Translations under genes and position numbers: made by a program | Notes under the pieces: model-generated | Database searches by the model: none | What the model saw: the letters and a program-made list of their open reading frames with translations, nothing else | Told to the model about the DNA's origin: nothing | Source: Posidonia oceanica | Taxonomy: Eukaryota > Streptophyta > Magnoliopsida > Alismatales > Posidoniaceae | NCBI GenBank assembly: GCA_037176725.1 | Contig: JAZBRS010000029.1 | Coordinates: 121,181,001 to 121,245,000, forward strand | DNA length: 64,000 nt | Direction: 5' to 3' | In this document: piece after piece, positions 54,548 to 64,000 of the stretch | Position numbering within the stretch: position 1 is the stretch's first letter | Layout: each line of letters begins with the position of its first letter

Positions 54548-55846
54548 ACTAGACTCCGGCTTTCGCCTCCGCTTTCGCTCGTTTGGGATTTGCTTTCTTT
54601 GTTTGCCTTTGTGTTTCCTTTGTCCGTTTTGCTCGCTTTTCTGTGCAAACACCTAGAAAGTCGCCTTGTGGCTACTTTGCCTAGGCTTTGCACCCTTTTT
54701 ATCTCGGTTTGCGCTCTCTTTTGCTTGGCTTTGCTTCTGTGCTTGTTTATTTACTTATTGCCTTGCTTATGCTTTTATTTCCTTTACGGCTTACTTGTCT
54801 TTATTTTCTTTGCCCTACTTGCTTATTATTGGTTCAATTCTCGCACATTGCATGTCTACATACCTGTTTGGCAATAATACATGCTTTTTGAATGTTGAAT
54901 GCTTCCTTTTACACATCTGCTATGACACAACGCACGCACATACCTTGCATACATGCCTTTCGACTTGATGAATGTTTTTCTTCACCGTTATGCTCACAAA
55001 CACTTGCACATGCCATGCACATGCCTTTTGTTGTGTTGTATGATTGTTTGCTTGCCATGCTTGACTGATTTTCTTCCCTTTCGCACTTGCCATGCTTAGG
55101 ATAGTAGAAACTTGTTTGTTCTCCCCATGGTTAACTAAAAAGTGTAAGTAAAAGAACTTCTAGGAACAACTAGAGACTCAGAACAATCCTTCACTCCCTT
55201 TTGGTTAATAAAATGCGCAAGATAAAAGACTTTAATCATTTGCATAAGCATCATATAGGGCATGCATTCTTCCCCTCTGAGTCCACCTACTAGTCTGCGA
55301 AGGACGGTTCTGGCTTCTCACCCCGATGCTTTGGCATGGTGTGAGTCAGTCGGTCCGTCCCCCCTTGTTCGGGGTCGTGTCGGTGTTAGTGGAGGGTACC
55401 ACCCACGCTTTGGCGGGGTAGAGGCCACCAACGCACCACCCTGTCATTACCTGAGCTTTGGACCGGGAGTTAGACAGGGAGCCTACTTTTCTGACTTGAG
55501 TCGGTGACCCGTACACCCCGAGATACCCGAAGTAGACAACCTTGCTAGGAAACACTAGTTAGGTAAGGGGGCATACTAGAAAGCATACATGACATTCATG
55601 CCATAACATAATGCATTTTGCATCTCCTTCTTTTCTAACCCTAGTTTCCCGTTGTGTCTTTAACAGAGTTCAGTAAGCGATCTCCTTAGCTGGAGCTCGG
55701 GTCTCTCCTTTGCTGACATCTCTGCTGAGACATTTGCGCTCGACCATCCTTTTTCTGAGCTACTCGCCTTTGCGAGCATAGCTCCTCGTAGAGCCCGTCC
55801 CCTTTTCCCTCGTCGTAGCCCCGTTTTGACTCGCTCTCGGTCAGCA
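54548..55846 (+). other. Leader of E2 with conserved short ORF
   Basis: Untranslated leader. At 55262-55507 an 81-codon frame includes SHPDALAWCESVG and ATNAPPCHYLSFGPGVRQG, shared with the E1 leader. No extra ORF1 of the kind found upstream of gag in pea-type Ogre elements is present here. Confidence 0.6.
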
Positions 55847-57426
55847 ATGGCCCAACGCACTGTCGAGACCCCCCTCACCCTTGCCTCGGAGGTGGTTCCC
55901 GCTCCGGCCCCTCCGGTTCCCGTTTCTAACCCCTCTGTGCCCTCTGTGACGCCAGGCTTTTCCCCTCTGTCGTCCGGGGCACCCCAGTTTGCTGTGGGAC
56001 AGTGGCAGACGCCCGTTCCTCCTGATCCGGTCGCCGAGTCCATCTTGATGACCACTTCACGTGTTCTGGAGGCACCACTGACCCCACCTTCTCAGGGTTT
56101 TGTCACTTTTGACCCTTCTGCTGCGGCGACTCACGCCTTAGGATTCCAGTCTCCCGGACAGTCCGGATCTCTTGGTTCTGGTTCCTCGCCGGCACTGCAA
56201 TTCAGTGTTCCCACTGACGGGACACCTGAAGAGCAGTACCAGCAACTGATGGACACTATCCAGCGGCTGCAGGGTATAGCTCTATCAGTCCGCCCCCTTC
56301 CCCTCCTGTTGTTCCTGAGGTTCCTGTGCGGCCTGCTCCCGCACATCTTGCATTGCACTCTGCACTTCCGCCTAGACCATCGTCCCAACTGCTCACGGTT
56401 CCGACGATGGGGGCACGTGTTCCGCCTCTTGCATCAGCACCACACCTCACACAGCATACACCTCCGCCACCTGGTGGCCAGTCATTCGGACTGGTGGGAG
56501 CACAGTATCTCGCAGGCCCGTCCCCCGGCATCGCCCCGGTACGGCCGCTGATGCTCCAGCATCCTGCACCCACCGCACAGCATACCGTTTATCCTCCCCC
56601 TTTGCATCAGGCTCAGAATTCTACATGCATCCCTCCTTGCACTCCACCACAGCACGGGTATGCCGGCCATCACCTTGCGTCACCAGGCGACGTGATGGTG
56701 GATCCGGAGGAGCACCTCGGTGCGACCCAATCGGCATACGTGGTCCCTGCCCCCGCTGCCCCATCACCTGTAGCAGCTATCCCAGACCCCATCAACAACA
56801 GGATGGATGTTCTGGAGAAAGCACTGCGTCTAGTGCAGGGCACGGACCACCAGACCTACCAGTTCCGAGACCTCTGCTGTTTCCCAGAGGCGGTACTCCC
56901 CCCAAAGTTCAAAATACCGGACTTTGAGAAGTATGATGGTAGGGGCTGCCCCATAGCCCATCTGAAGGCGTACTGCGGTGATCTCGCCCAACTCCAGGCG
57001 GACGAGAGGTTGCTGATCCGCCTGTTCCAGAAGAGTTTGTCTGGTCCGGCCCTCAAGTGGTTCACCTCGCTTGACATGGCTACGATCAAGACTTGGAACG
57101 ACCTAAGCCAGGCGTTCTTGGAACAGTACTCCTTCAACCTCGATCTGGTCCCAAAGCGCGCGGACTTGATCGCAACCAAGCAGAATCCGGGCGAGCCGTT
57201 CGGGGAGTACGTCGGCCGCTGGCGTGCCCTTGCCTCGCAAGTTCGAGATAGGCCCTCCGACGAGGAGTCTATCGAGATCATCATAAAAGGGGCACAGCCG
57301 TCTACCGGAGCTCTGCTTAGCATCCAACCCGTCACAACCTTCACTGCATTGATCCGAGCTGGCACTCGCGTAGAGAGTTCGTTGCGGAGTGGCAACTTCC
57401 CCGCACTCTCTGTGCTTGCCAGGTAG
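55847..57426 (+). pseudogene. gag: gag of E2, one frameshift and one in-frame TAG
   Basis: It starts MAQRTVETPL, with the same N-terminal Pro/Ser-rich region as E1. One base appears to be missing in the pyrimidine-rich stretch at about 56296-56312 (compare E1 at 28330-28350), moving the reading from the frame of 55847 to that of 56326. The core follows: FEKYDGRGCPIAHLKAYCGD, LIRLFQKSLSGPALKWF, FLEQYSFNLDL. A TAG at 57424-57426 stands where E1 has CAG, and the frame then continues without break into pol. The Cys-His knuckle (FCDFHRSVGHSTDSC) is beyond the TAG at about 57850-57890. I take both breaks as mutations; a suppressed stop is a less likely alternative. Confidence 0.8.
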
Positions 57427-60400
57427 GCCCTCGCCAGCAACGACGGTAGTAGCAGCAGCGCCATCAACAACAACAGCAGTCTCAACAACAATCGTCCCAG
57501 GAGGAAGGATCCGCCGAAGCCCGTTGTCGCATACGTCGACTCCCCTACTGCGCCCGTCCGTTTGGCGTCCCGGCCTGCCCCTCCTCAGATCTATTACGCA
57601 CCTGCACCTAGGGCACACCCTACACCACAAATCACTACCACCGCTCGACCGGTCTATCCTGCCGCACCGGTTCAGCAAGGACAATTCCCGAGGCCGAGAC
57701 GGCCACCCATGGAGAAGCGGAAGTTCGCCCCACTGGTGGAACCGCTCAGTGCCGTCCTCCCGAAGGTTGCATCGCTCCTGCGATTTCCGGAGGTTCGCCC
57801 GCCACCAAACCCACTACCGCATTGGTTTAAGGCGAACCTTTTCTGCGACTTTCATCGAAGCGTCGGGCATTCGACTGATAGTTGCTTCACTCTCCGGAAT
57901 GCTATCCAGGACTTGATCGAATCGGGAACGATTGTGATCGACACGCACGAGGCATCCACTTCTGCACCATCTCATGCACCTGCATCAGCATCTACTCCAG
58001 CTAATGTTGTCCGCCAACCCCTGCCGGAGCACTCCTATTCAGGAGGCGCAGGAACCTCAGGAATTCATTCCTTGTTTCCTTCTGGGTCTCCCACATCTGT
58101 GGTAGATCCTTCCGAGCTTATCCATGATGTTTCTACTCCCTTTCCAGTCTCTCTCTATCTTGCAGCTATCGCCAGTTCCGAGTCGGCCGTCCAGATGATC
58201 CGACCGCGAGCCAGGCCGGAGCGTTCTCCTGCATCAGCCGCCATGCTTTCCCGGGCCCAAGCCCCAATACATCTCCTAGTCAGACCTCAGCCAGAGCTTC
58301 CCGTGCACCTACTAGCAAGACCTCAGTCCCCACCTAGCTTGTCTTCCCAACTACCCTCCTACCCATGCCCTCCTCAGTCTGTAGCCCCTCTCGTGCTCGC
58401 CGCACGCGCTCCCGTGGTTATTAACCTAACCCAGGATACCCATCGCGTACCCTACAGCTACGCCACAGAAATGTGTGCGGAAGTGACGCGATCGGGGAGG
58501 GTCTACAGACCTCCTGCACCAGCAACCAGACCTAGTCATCCACAACCCGCAAGACCATTGCCCTTGGTCCAGCCTGCAGTCCCACTACCTTCAGGCCAGC
58601 CTCTTGAATCCACCATAGCTGAACCCGTTCCCACAACTGCACCACCTGCTACCAAGAAATGCCAGCCTAGAGCCGACATCACATCCCAGCTCAAAAAGGT
58701 TAAGGCCGACATATCCATCTGGGACCTGATACACACCTCGGCTGAGCACCGCGAAGCTTTCCTTCGCGTGTTCCAGGCCGCCCGTGTGTCCCAAGCCATA
58801 GAGCCCGCCGCCTTGGAAAGCATGGTCGGAATGATCGTGGAGCCCCAGGTCATCACTTTCACGAGTGATGAACTGCCTCCGGTGGGGATTAATCACAATC
58901 AACCCTTGTTTGTCACGGTGCAGTACAAGAACTTTCGCATTCCCCTTGCACTGGTCGATAATGGGTCAGGCCTTAACGTCTGTCCCTTGCGAACAGCAAC
59001 CAAGCTCGGATTCAAGGCTGAGGACATTACTCCAGCTGTAAAGGGAATGACAGCTTTTGATAATACTCACCATGACGCTCTAGGGATTTTGGTTATCCCT
59101 CTTATCATTGGTCCGGTCACATTCGATGTGGAATTCTACGTCGTCGACTTGGAACCTAACTTCAACCTTCTGCTTGGGCGCCCTTGGCTCCACAAGCATC
59201 AGGTTATCCCCTCGACCCTCCATCGCATGATCAAGTTCCGCCGAGGCGACGATGTCATCATTGTCATGGCGGAGAATTTTGAGAAGGAGCGGATCGAGGC
59301 GGTTTCCTCTATCTCTTCGCGGACTGTCCCCTTTGACCTTGATCTTTCGAACGCTTTGTATCGCGTTAATCGGTGCGAGCCGGTTAACTTTTTACCTGAT
59401 CTTGAACGTGTCAACTCCTTGGCCGTTCACAACAACCCCTTTCGGATGGTCGAGAACGTTTGTCACAGATGGGGCTACGTCAAAGGGACACCGCTCGGGC
59501 GACATGGCCAAGGAATTGCTGAACCGATCATGGCGGAAGAACGAAGAGACAACGAGGGTCTAGGTTACGACCCTCACTCCGATAAAGGCAAGCGCCCGCA
59601 AGCAAAGAATCAGAGAATGGTCATACCTCGGAGCTTGGCCAATTTCACGAGCGCAGGCATCCTGGACTCAAGCGCAGTTCAGGCCGTAGTGCCGTCGGAG
59701 CCGTGTCAAAGCCCTCCGCCACCGGAGGAGGACTGGGTCTGCGTTGAGGACTACTACTCGGACGAGGAACAGTCGGGCACGACAGGGGCAGTTCAGACTT
59801 TCAGCGAAAGCCAGCCCTATGCAACAGCACATCAGTCGGTTTATCAGGCCACTCCTTCCACAGATCATGAAGCAGCAGCCTTGGCAGAACCCTTGGCAGA
59901 TTTGGCAGTCTTTGACTCTCCTGCAGCCATGTCAGCAATATCAGCACCAATCCAAGCACAGTCAGTCAGTCCGCATGCAACCGTTGTCGCATCAGTGCAA
60001 CTACCACCTTCGCAGAAAGGTCAATCGCTGAGTTCAGTCAGCAGCACAGCTCAGCCCTTTTCAGAGGCCACACCACAGGCAATACAGCCAGCTCAATCAG
60101 TCATGCACCCCCTTGCCGCAGACCGGCAATTTTCATGGCCAGATCCTATGGCATCGGAGGCCGCGCTCTCATCATCATCATCAGTCACGGAGAACCAGCT
60201 GAGCATCGCGGTCTCCCAGCCCTCGGGCCTTCAAGAGAGCACCTCCGCCCATCCTCAAACAGCAGCAGTCACTTTGGCAGCCTATCCATCTGCGATCCCT
60301 CTGACTAGACCATCTGGGTCTCCCTTACCGGGACAGTCGCAATCAGGCGCGCCCGTGAGTCAGAGGATACAAGTATCAAAGACAGCAATCCATCCCGCAG

Positions 60401-63400
60401 CCGAGCCAGTGCCTCAGGCCCTCGGCACCTACTATGTCGATTCACCCCCAGATCATGAAGAAGAAGGGGCAGTAGAAGCCCAAGTCGATTCATGGATGTC
60501 GGATTTGGAGCTGCTTTACCAGGAACAGCTCGAATCCATAGTAGAAGACTTGGCACGACACCAAGCCGCAGAAAGGAAGGGAAAAGCCGTAGTTACGGAT
60601 CCTCCTCTGCAAGAGGACTCCACCTCCATCATGGTCCTAGGAGAAAGCTCAATGGTGTCGGACTCTCTCAGACCCGACGAGCTCATTACTCTTCAAGCCG
60701 AGGGCGGGTCCAGATGGCTCGTACAGCATATGCCTTCCACAAGTACATCGGCAGATTCAGAAGAAGAGACACCAGCGGGTCGCACAGCCGCAGTAACAGA
60801 GCAAAGAGCAGAGTCAGTGACAGAGTTGTCAGAAGTTTCAGTGGCAGAATCACCAGCAACATCAGTCACAAAGTCAGTAGGGCCTTCAGTAGTGTCAGCA
60901 GAACATGCAGCAGAGCAGACAGCAGAAGCCATCAGAGCAGAGGTCGCACACCGAAGATTCAGAAACACTCGGGAAGGCGTGACCATCCTGAGGTGTCACC
61001 AGGGCCAAGAAGCAGAACTCCTGCACTCCTTCGATGTGACAAACCCCACTTTCGAAAAGGAGATTCTCTCGGAACTTGTTGCATACGGAGAGGAAGATAG
61101 TACAGGCGAAGATGAGAATGATGACCCCTCGCCTGAGTTCCAGCCCTTTGACGACGACCCAGAAGGTCCCAATCTGCATGTTGAGGAAGATACAGAGACT
61201 ATTAACCTCGGCACAGCCGAAGAAGCCAAAGAAGTTCGCATCAGTGCCCTGCTATCACCACAAGTCAGGATAGAATTCATCGCATTCCTGAGGGAGTATG
61301 CGGATGTCTTCGCCTGGACTTATGAAGACATGGTCGGCCTGGACGTCGAAATAGTGGTCCATAACTTGCCCTTGAAGCCAGATGCCAAGCCAGTAAAGCA
61401 GAAACTGAGAAGATGGCGACCACAGTGCCTGCTCATGATCAAGGAAGAAATAATGAAGCAGCTTGATGTTAACTTTTTAAAGGTCGTCCTTTACCCTGAA
61501 TGGCTTGCAAACATCGTGCCAGTACCCAAGAAGGACGGTCGGATCCGGGTATGTATCGACTACAGGGACCTGAACAAGGCGAGTCCCAAGGACGACTTCC
61601 CACTGCCTCACATTGACGTCCTAGTCGACAATACCGCAGGCCACAAGATGCTGTCCTTTATGGATGGCTTCTCCGGCTATAATCAGATCAAGATGGCAGA
61701 AGAAGACATGGAAAAAACTTCGTTCATCACCCGCTGGGGGGTCTTCTGTTATCAGGTTATGCCGTTTGGGTTGAAGAATGCTGGCGCAACATATCAGAGG
61801 GCCATGACCACACTTTTCCACGACCTCATGCACCAAGAAGTGGAGGCCTATGTGGATGACATGATCGCGAAGACCAAGGAGCCTGAGGATCACCTTAGTT
61901 GCCTAAAGAAGCTCTTTGACCGTCTGAGGAAGTACAGACTGAGGCTTAACCCCAACAAGTGCGTATTCGGGGTTTCATCTGGCAAACTGCTCGGCTACAT
62001 TGTTAGCCAAAGGGGGATTGAAGTGGACCCGATGAAAGCTAAAGCCATCGTGGAGATGCCACCCCCTAGAACCGAGAAGGAGGTTCGAGGCCTACTTGGG
62101 CGTTTACAGTACATCAGCTGCTTCATTGCACAGCTCACGCCCATCTGCGAGCCCATCTTCAAACTCCTGAGGAAGAATGCACAAATCGACTGGAATGAAG
62201 AATGTCAAGCCGCATTTGAGAAGATCAAGCAGCTACTGGTCAAACCCCCCGTCTTGGTCCCTCCCACACCAGGAAGACCTCTGCTCCTCTATCTGTCAAC
62301 CACACAGCATTCCATGGGCGCCGTCCTAGGCCAACACGACGAGTCTGGCAGGAAGGAGCGCGCCATTTACTACCTGAGCAAAAAGTTCAATGAATGTGAA
62401 GCCAGGTACAGCGTGATGGAGAAAACCTGTTTATCCCTTGTCTGGGCCGCACAGAAACTGAGGCACTATATGATGGCGTACCCGGTTCAGCTTTTGTGCC
62501 GGCATGATCCCATCAAGTTCCTCTTCCAAAAGCCGGCTCTGGTGGGCAGATGTGTCAAGTGGCAGGTGTTGTTGTCCCAATATGACATCACTTTTGTCAC
62601 ACAGAGATCTATGAAGGGCCAGGCTATGGCGGATCACCTCGCGGACTTCCCTCTGCCTGAATACCAACCCCTCCAGACACAGTTCCCCGACGAGGACATT
62701 CTTTTTGCGACGGAGGACTCAGAAGAGAGGGACCCTGAAGAGCAAGAGCAGTGGCGGTTGTACTTCGACGGCGCCGTCAATAAGAAAGGTCGGGGCATAG
62801 GCGCAGTGCTGACCACGCCTCATGGACAAATGATTCCTTTTGCGAGGAAGCTGACTTTCGCATGCACGAACAATGAAGCAGAATACGAAGCATGCATCTT
62901 GGGTTTGAAAGTCGCCCTCGAGCACAAAGCACAGAAGTTGCACGTGCACGGTGATGCCATGTTGGTAATCTCTCAGGTGAATGGCGACTGGAAGACAAAA
63001 GACCCCAAGCTCGTGCCATATCACGAATGTCTGCTGAGGCTAATAGAGGAGTTCAAGAGCATTGATTTCACATACATGAACAGGGCAAAAAATGCGTATG
63101 CAGACGCATTAGCGACCTTGGCTTCTTGGCTCAGCATACCAGACAACAGCATGGTGGATGTGTCTGTCACCTGCATTCAGGAGCCTGCCCATTGCATGAA
63201 TATAGAGGAAGCAGATCCGACAGCGGAGCAGCCATGGTATTATGATATCAAAGCATTCTTGAAGTCCGGTAGCGTCCCATCTGGCACCACTGCAGAAGAT
63301 AAGAGAACTCTGGCGCGTCTGGCGTCAAAGTATGTACTGGGGGCTGGGCAGTTGTACAGAAGATCGTACAATCAGATGCTATTACGCTGCTTGGACAAAC

Positions 63401-64000
63401 CAGAGGCTGACACCTTAATGCTTCAAGTGCATGCCGGGACCTGTGGCCCGCACATGAACGGTGTCCTTTTAGCTAAGAAAATCATGCTCCAAGGGTATTT
63501 CTGGCAAACCATGGAAGCGGACTGTTGCCGTTTCGTGCGTAAATGCCACAACTGTCAGATCCATGGCAATTTCATCAAGGCTCCCCCTCATCAGCTGCAC
63601 AACATGTCCTCGCCATGGCCTTTCTCCACTTGGGGGATCGACGTCATTGGCGCAATACACCCTGCTGCTTCAAATGGCCATCGCTTCATCATGGTGGCAA
63701 TAGACTACTTCACTAAGTGGGTGGAAGCAGCTTCCTACAGGACAGTCACCGCAGTGGCAACCAAGAAGTTCATCAGAAACAACATCGTTGCCCGGTACGG
63801 GGTCCCTCACTCCATCATCTCTGATAATGGCACGAACTTCATTGCCAAAAGAACTGAGGAGTTCCTACAGAATTTCAGAATCAAGCATCACCGCTCCTCA
63901 CCATACCGGCCACAGATGAATGGAGCAGTGGAGTCTGCCAACAAGAACATCATCAAGATCATGAAGAAGATGGCAGAAACCCACAAGGATTGGCACGATC
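57427..64000 (+). CDS. pol: E2 Gag C-terminus and Pol polyprotein, partial, open to the window edge
   Basis: One frame of 2,191 codons without a stop, continuing past the window. Order: Gag C-terminal part with knuckle (to about 58000), a Pro/Ala/Ser-rich connector, a KADISIWDLIHTS segment, protease, G-patch, a long disordered linker, reverse transcriptase, degenerate RNase H, aRNH and integrase. It follows gag in the same frame after a single TAG, so gag and pol were probably one open frame originally. The intact frame over 6.5 kb, compared with 15 stops in E3 over 8.1 kb, indicates a much younger copy. No initiation codon of its own is needed if it is made as Gag-Pol. The 3' end, polypurine tract and 3' LTR are outside the window. 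Confidence 0.92.
58860..59577 (+). other. E2 protease domain and G-patch
   Basis: A retropepsin-like domain: ALVDNGSGLNVCPLRT (catalytic Asp codon 58957-58959; Asn instead of Thr after it, as is common in plant Tat elements), then FNLLLGRPWLHKH. Further on, WGYVKGTPLGRHGQGIAEPI and EGLGYDP (59470-59577) form a G-patch-like motif, an RNA-binding glycine motif also found after the E3 protease. Only one protease copy is present here. Confidence 0.8.
59578..61240 (+). other. E2 long in-frame linker between protease and RT
   Basis: About 550 codons, rich in Ser, Ala, Gln, Pro and Glu, with runs such as SSSSS and stretches of VSAEHAAEQTAEA type. It ends in acidic GEDENDDPSPEF. There are no stops and no recognisable domain, and it probably is disordered. 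Known Ogre elements have a spliced intron at this place; here the interval is fully open. Confidence 0.75.
61270..62660 (+). other. E2 reverse transcriptase and degenerate first RNase H
   Basis: RT motifs: VCIDYRDLNKASPKDDFP, FMDGFSGYNQIKMAEEDMEK, MPFGLKNAGATYQRAM, active site YVDD at 61849-61860, LLGYIVSQRGIEVDP. RNase H 1 follows with YYLSKKFNECEARYSVMEKT but lacks the first catalytic Asp (LYLSTTQHSMG). It ends with GQAMADHLADF. Confidence 0.92.
62740..63150 (+). other. E2 second RNase H (aRNH)
   Basis: All four acidic residues are present: D (62767, YFDGA), E (62875, NNEAEYEA), D (62953, HGDAML) and D (63103, YADALA). This is the RNase H likely to work in the element. Confidence 0.9.
63290..64000 (+). 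other. int: E2 integrase, partial
   Basis: Zinc finger residues H 63430, H 63451, C 63544 and C 63553. Catalytic D 63640 (GIDVIG), D 63823 (SDNGTNF) and E 63931 (NGAVESANK), with 35 residues between the second D and E as expected. The domain is cut by the window end. Confidence 0.92.

Larger units (their letters stand above)
48882..64000 (+). mobile_element. E2: autonomous-type Ogre/Tat element, 3' part outside the window
   Basis: It has a 5' LTR (48882-54527), tRNA-Arg primer site (54529-54547), leader, gag (55847 on) and a pol frame open from 57427 to the last base. It belongs to the same LTR family as E1 and the solo LTR. Its internal length already exceeds 9.4 kb. It sits inside the gag frame of E3, on the opposite strand. 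Confidence 0.92.

Noticed and set aside
1..64000. tRNA, rRNA or other RNA genes, and active host genes
   Set aside because: No cloverleaf with A and B boxes or rRNA sequence noticed by eye; a tRNAscan and Rfam search would decide.

Overview
This looks like a stretch of plant nuclear heterochromatin, most likely from a large-genome angiosperm. I see no bacterial or viral gene organisation, and no host gene that is clearly outside a transposon. Nearly everything I can assign belongs to very large Ty3/gypsy LTR retrotransposons of the Tat/Ogre type. The evidence is LTRs of 5.6-6.4 kb, a primer-binding site matching the 3' end of a plant tRNA-Arg, protease (PR) followed by a G-patch, a degenerate first RNase H followed by a second intact RNase H (aRNH), and a DDE integrase. 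The species cannot be named from the sequence.

The layout is nested. E3 is an old element on the minus strand. Its gag-pro-RT-RNH-INT core runs from 48881 down to 40759, in one reading frame. Probably belonging to E3, beyond integrase and on the opposite (+) strand, are two intron-containing genes: a plant-mobile-domain (PMD) gene with nine exons (8527-19233) and a DUF7745-like gene (6551-7909). Three younger insertions of one LTR family interrupt E3. They are a solo LTR with target-site duplication ACATG (9589-15535, in intron 1 of the PMD gene), a complete 20.1-kb element E1 with duplication CTTGC (20309-40421, between integrase and the PMD gene), and element E2 (48882 to beyond 64000, inside the E3 gag frame). 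Left of about 3952 lies E0, the remains of another minus-strand element: an integrase tail, a DUF7745-like pseudogene, a hairpin module shared with E1, and a 22-unit array of hairpin-forming repeats.

E1 and E2 look like a non-autonomous/autonomous pair. They share LTR architecture, tRNA-Arg primer site, leader and Gag. E1 has Gag only, and the place of pro-pol is taken by about 4 kb of non-coding DNA with structured repeats. E2 has a pol frame with no stop for 6.5 kb up to the window edge, but its gag carries a frameshift and a TAG.

Three patterns run through the window. First, the old coding regions die almost only by nonsense changes that C-to-T (or G-to-A) transitions explain (Gln or Arg codons, and Trp codons), with no frameshift in E3 or in its antisense genes; this points to deamination of methylated cytosine. 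Second, short repeats in the non-coding 3' regions of E0 and E1 keep hairpins while their sequence changes. Third, an imperfect copy of the primer-binding site lies inside every LTR of the E1/E2/solo family and shares a family-specific base with the true site. All alignments were done by eye; percentages and homologies need computing.
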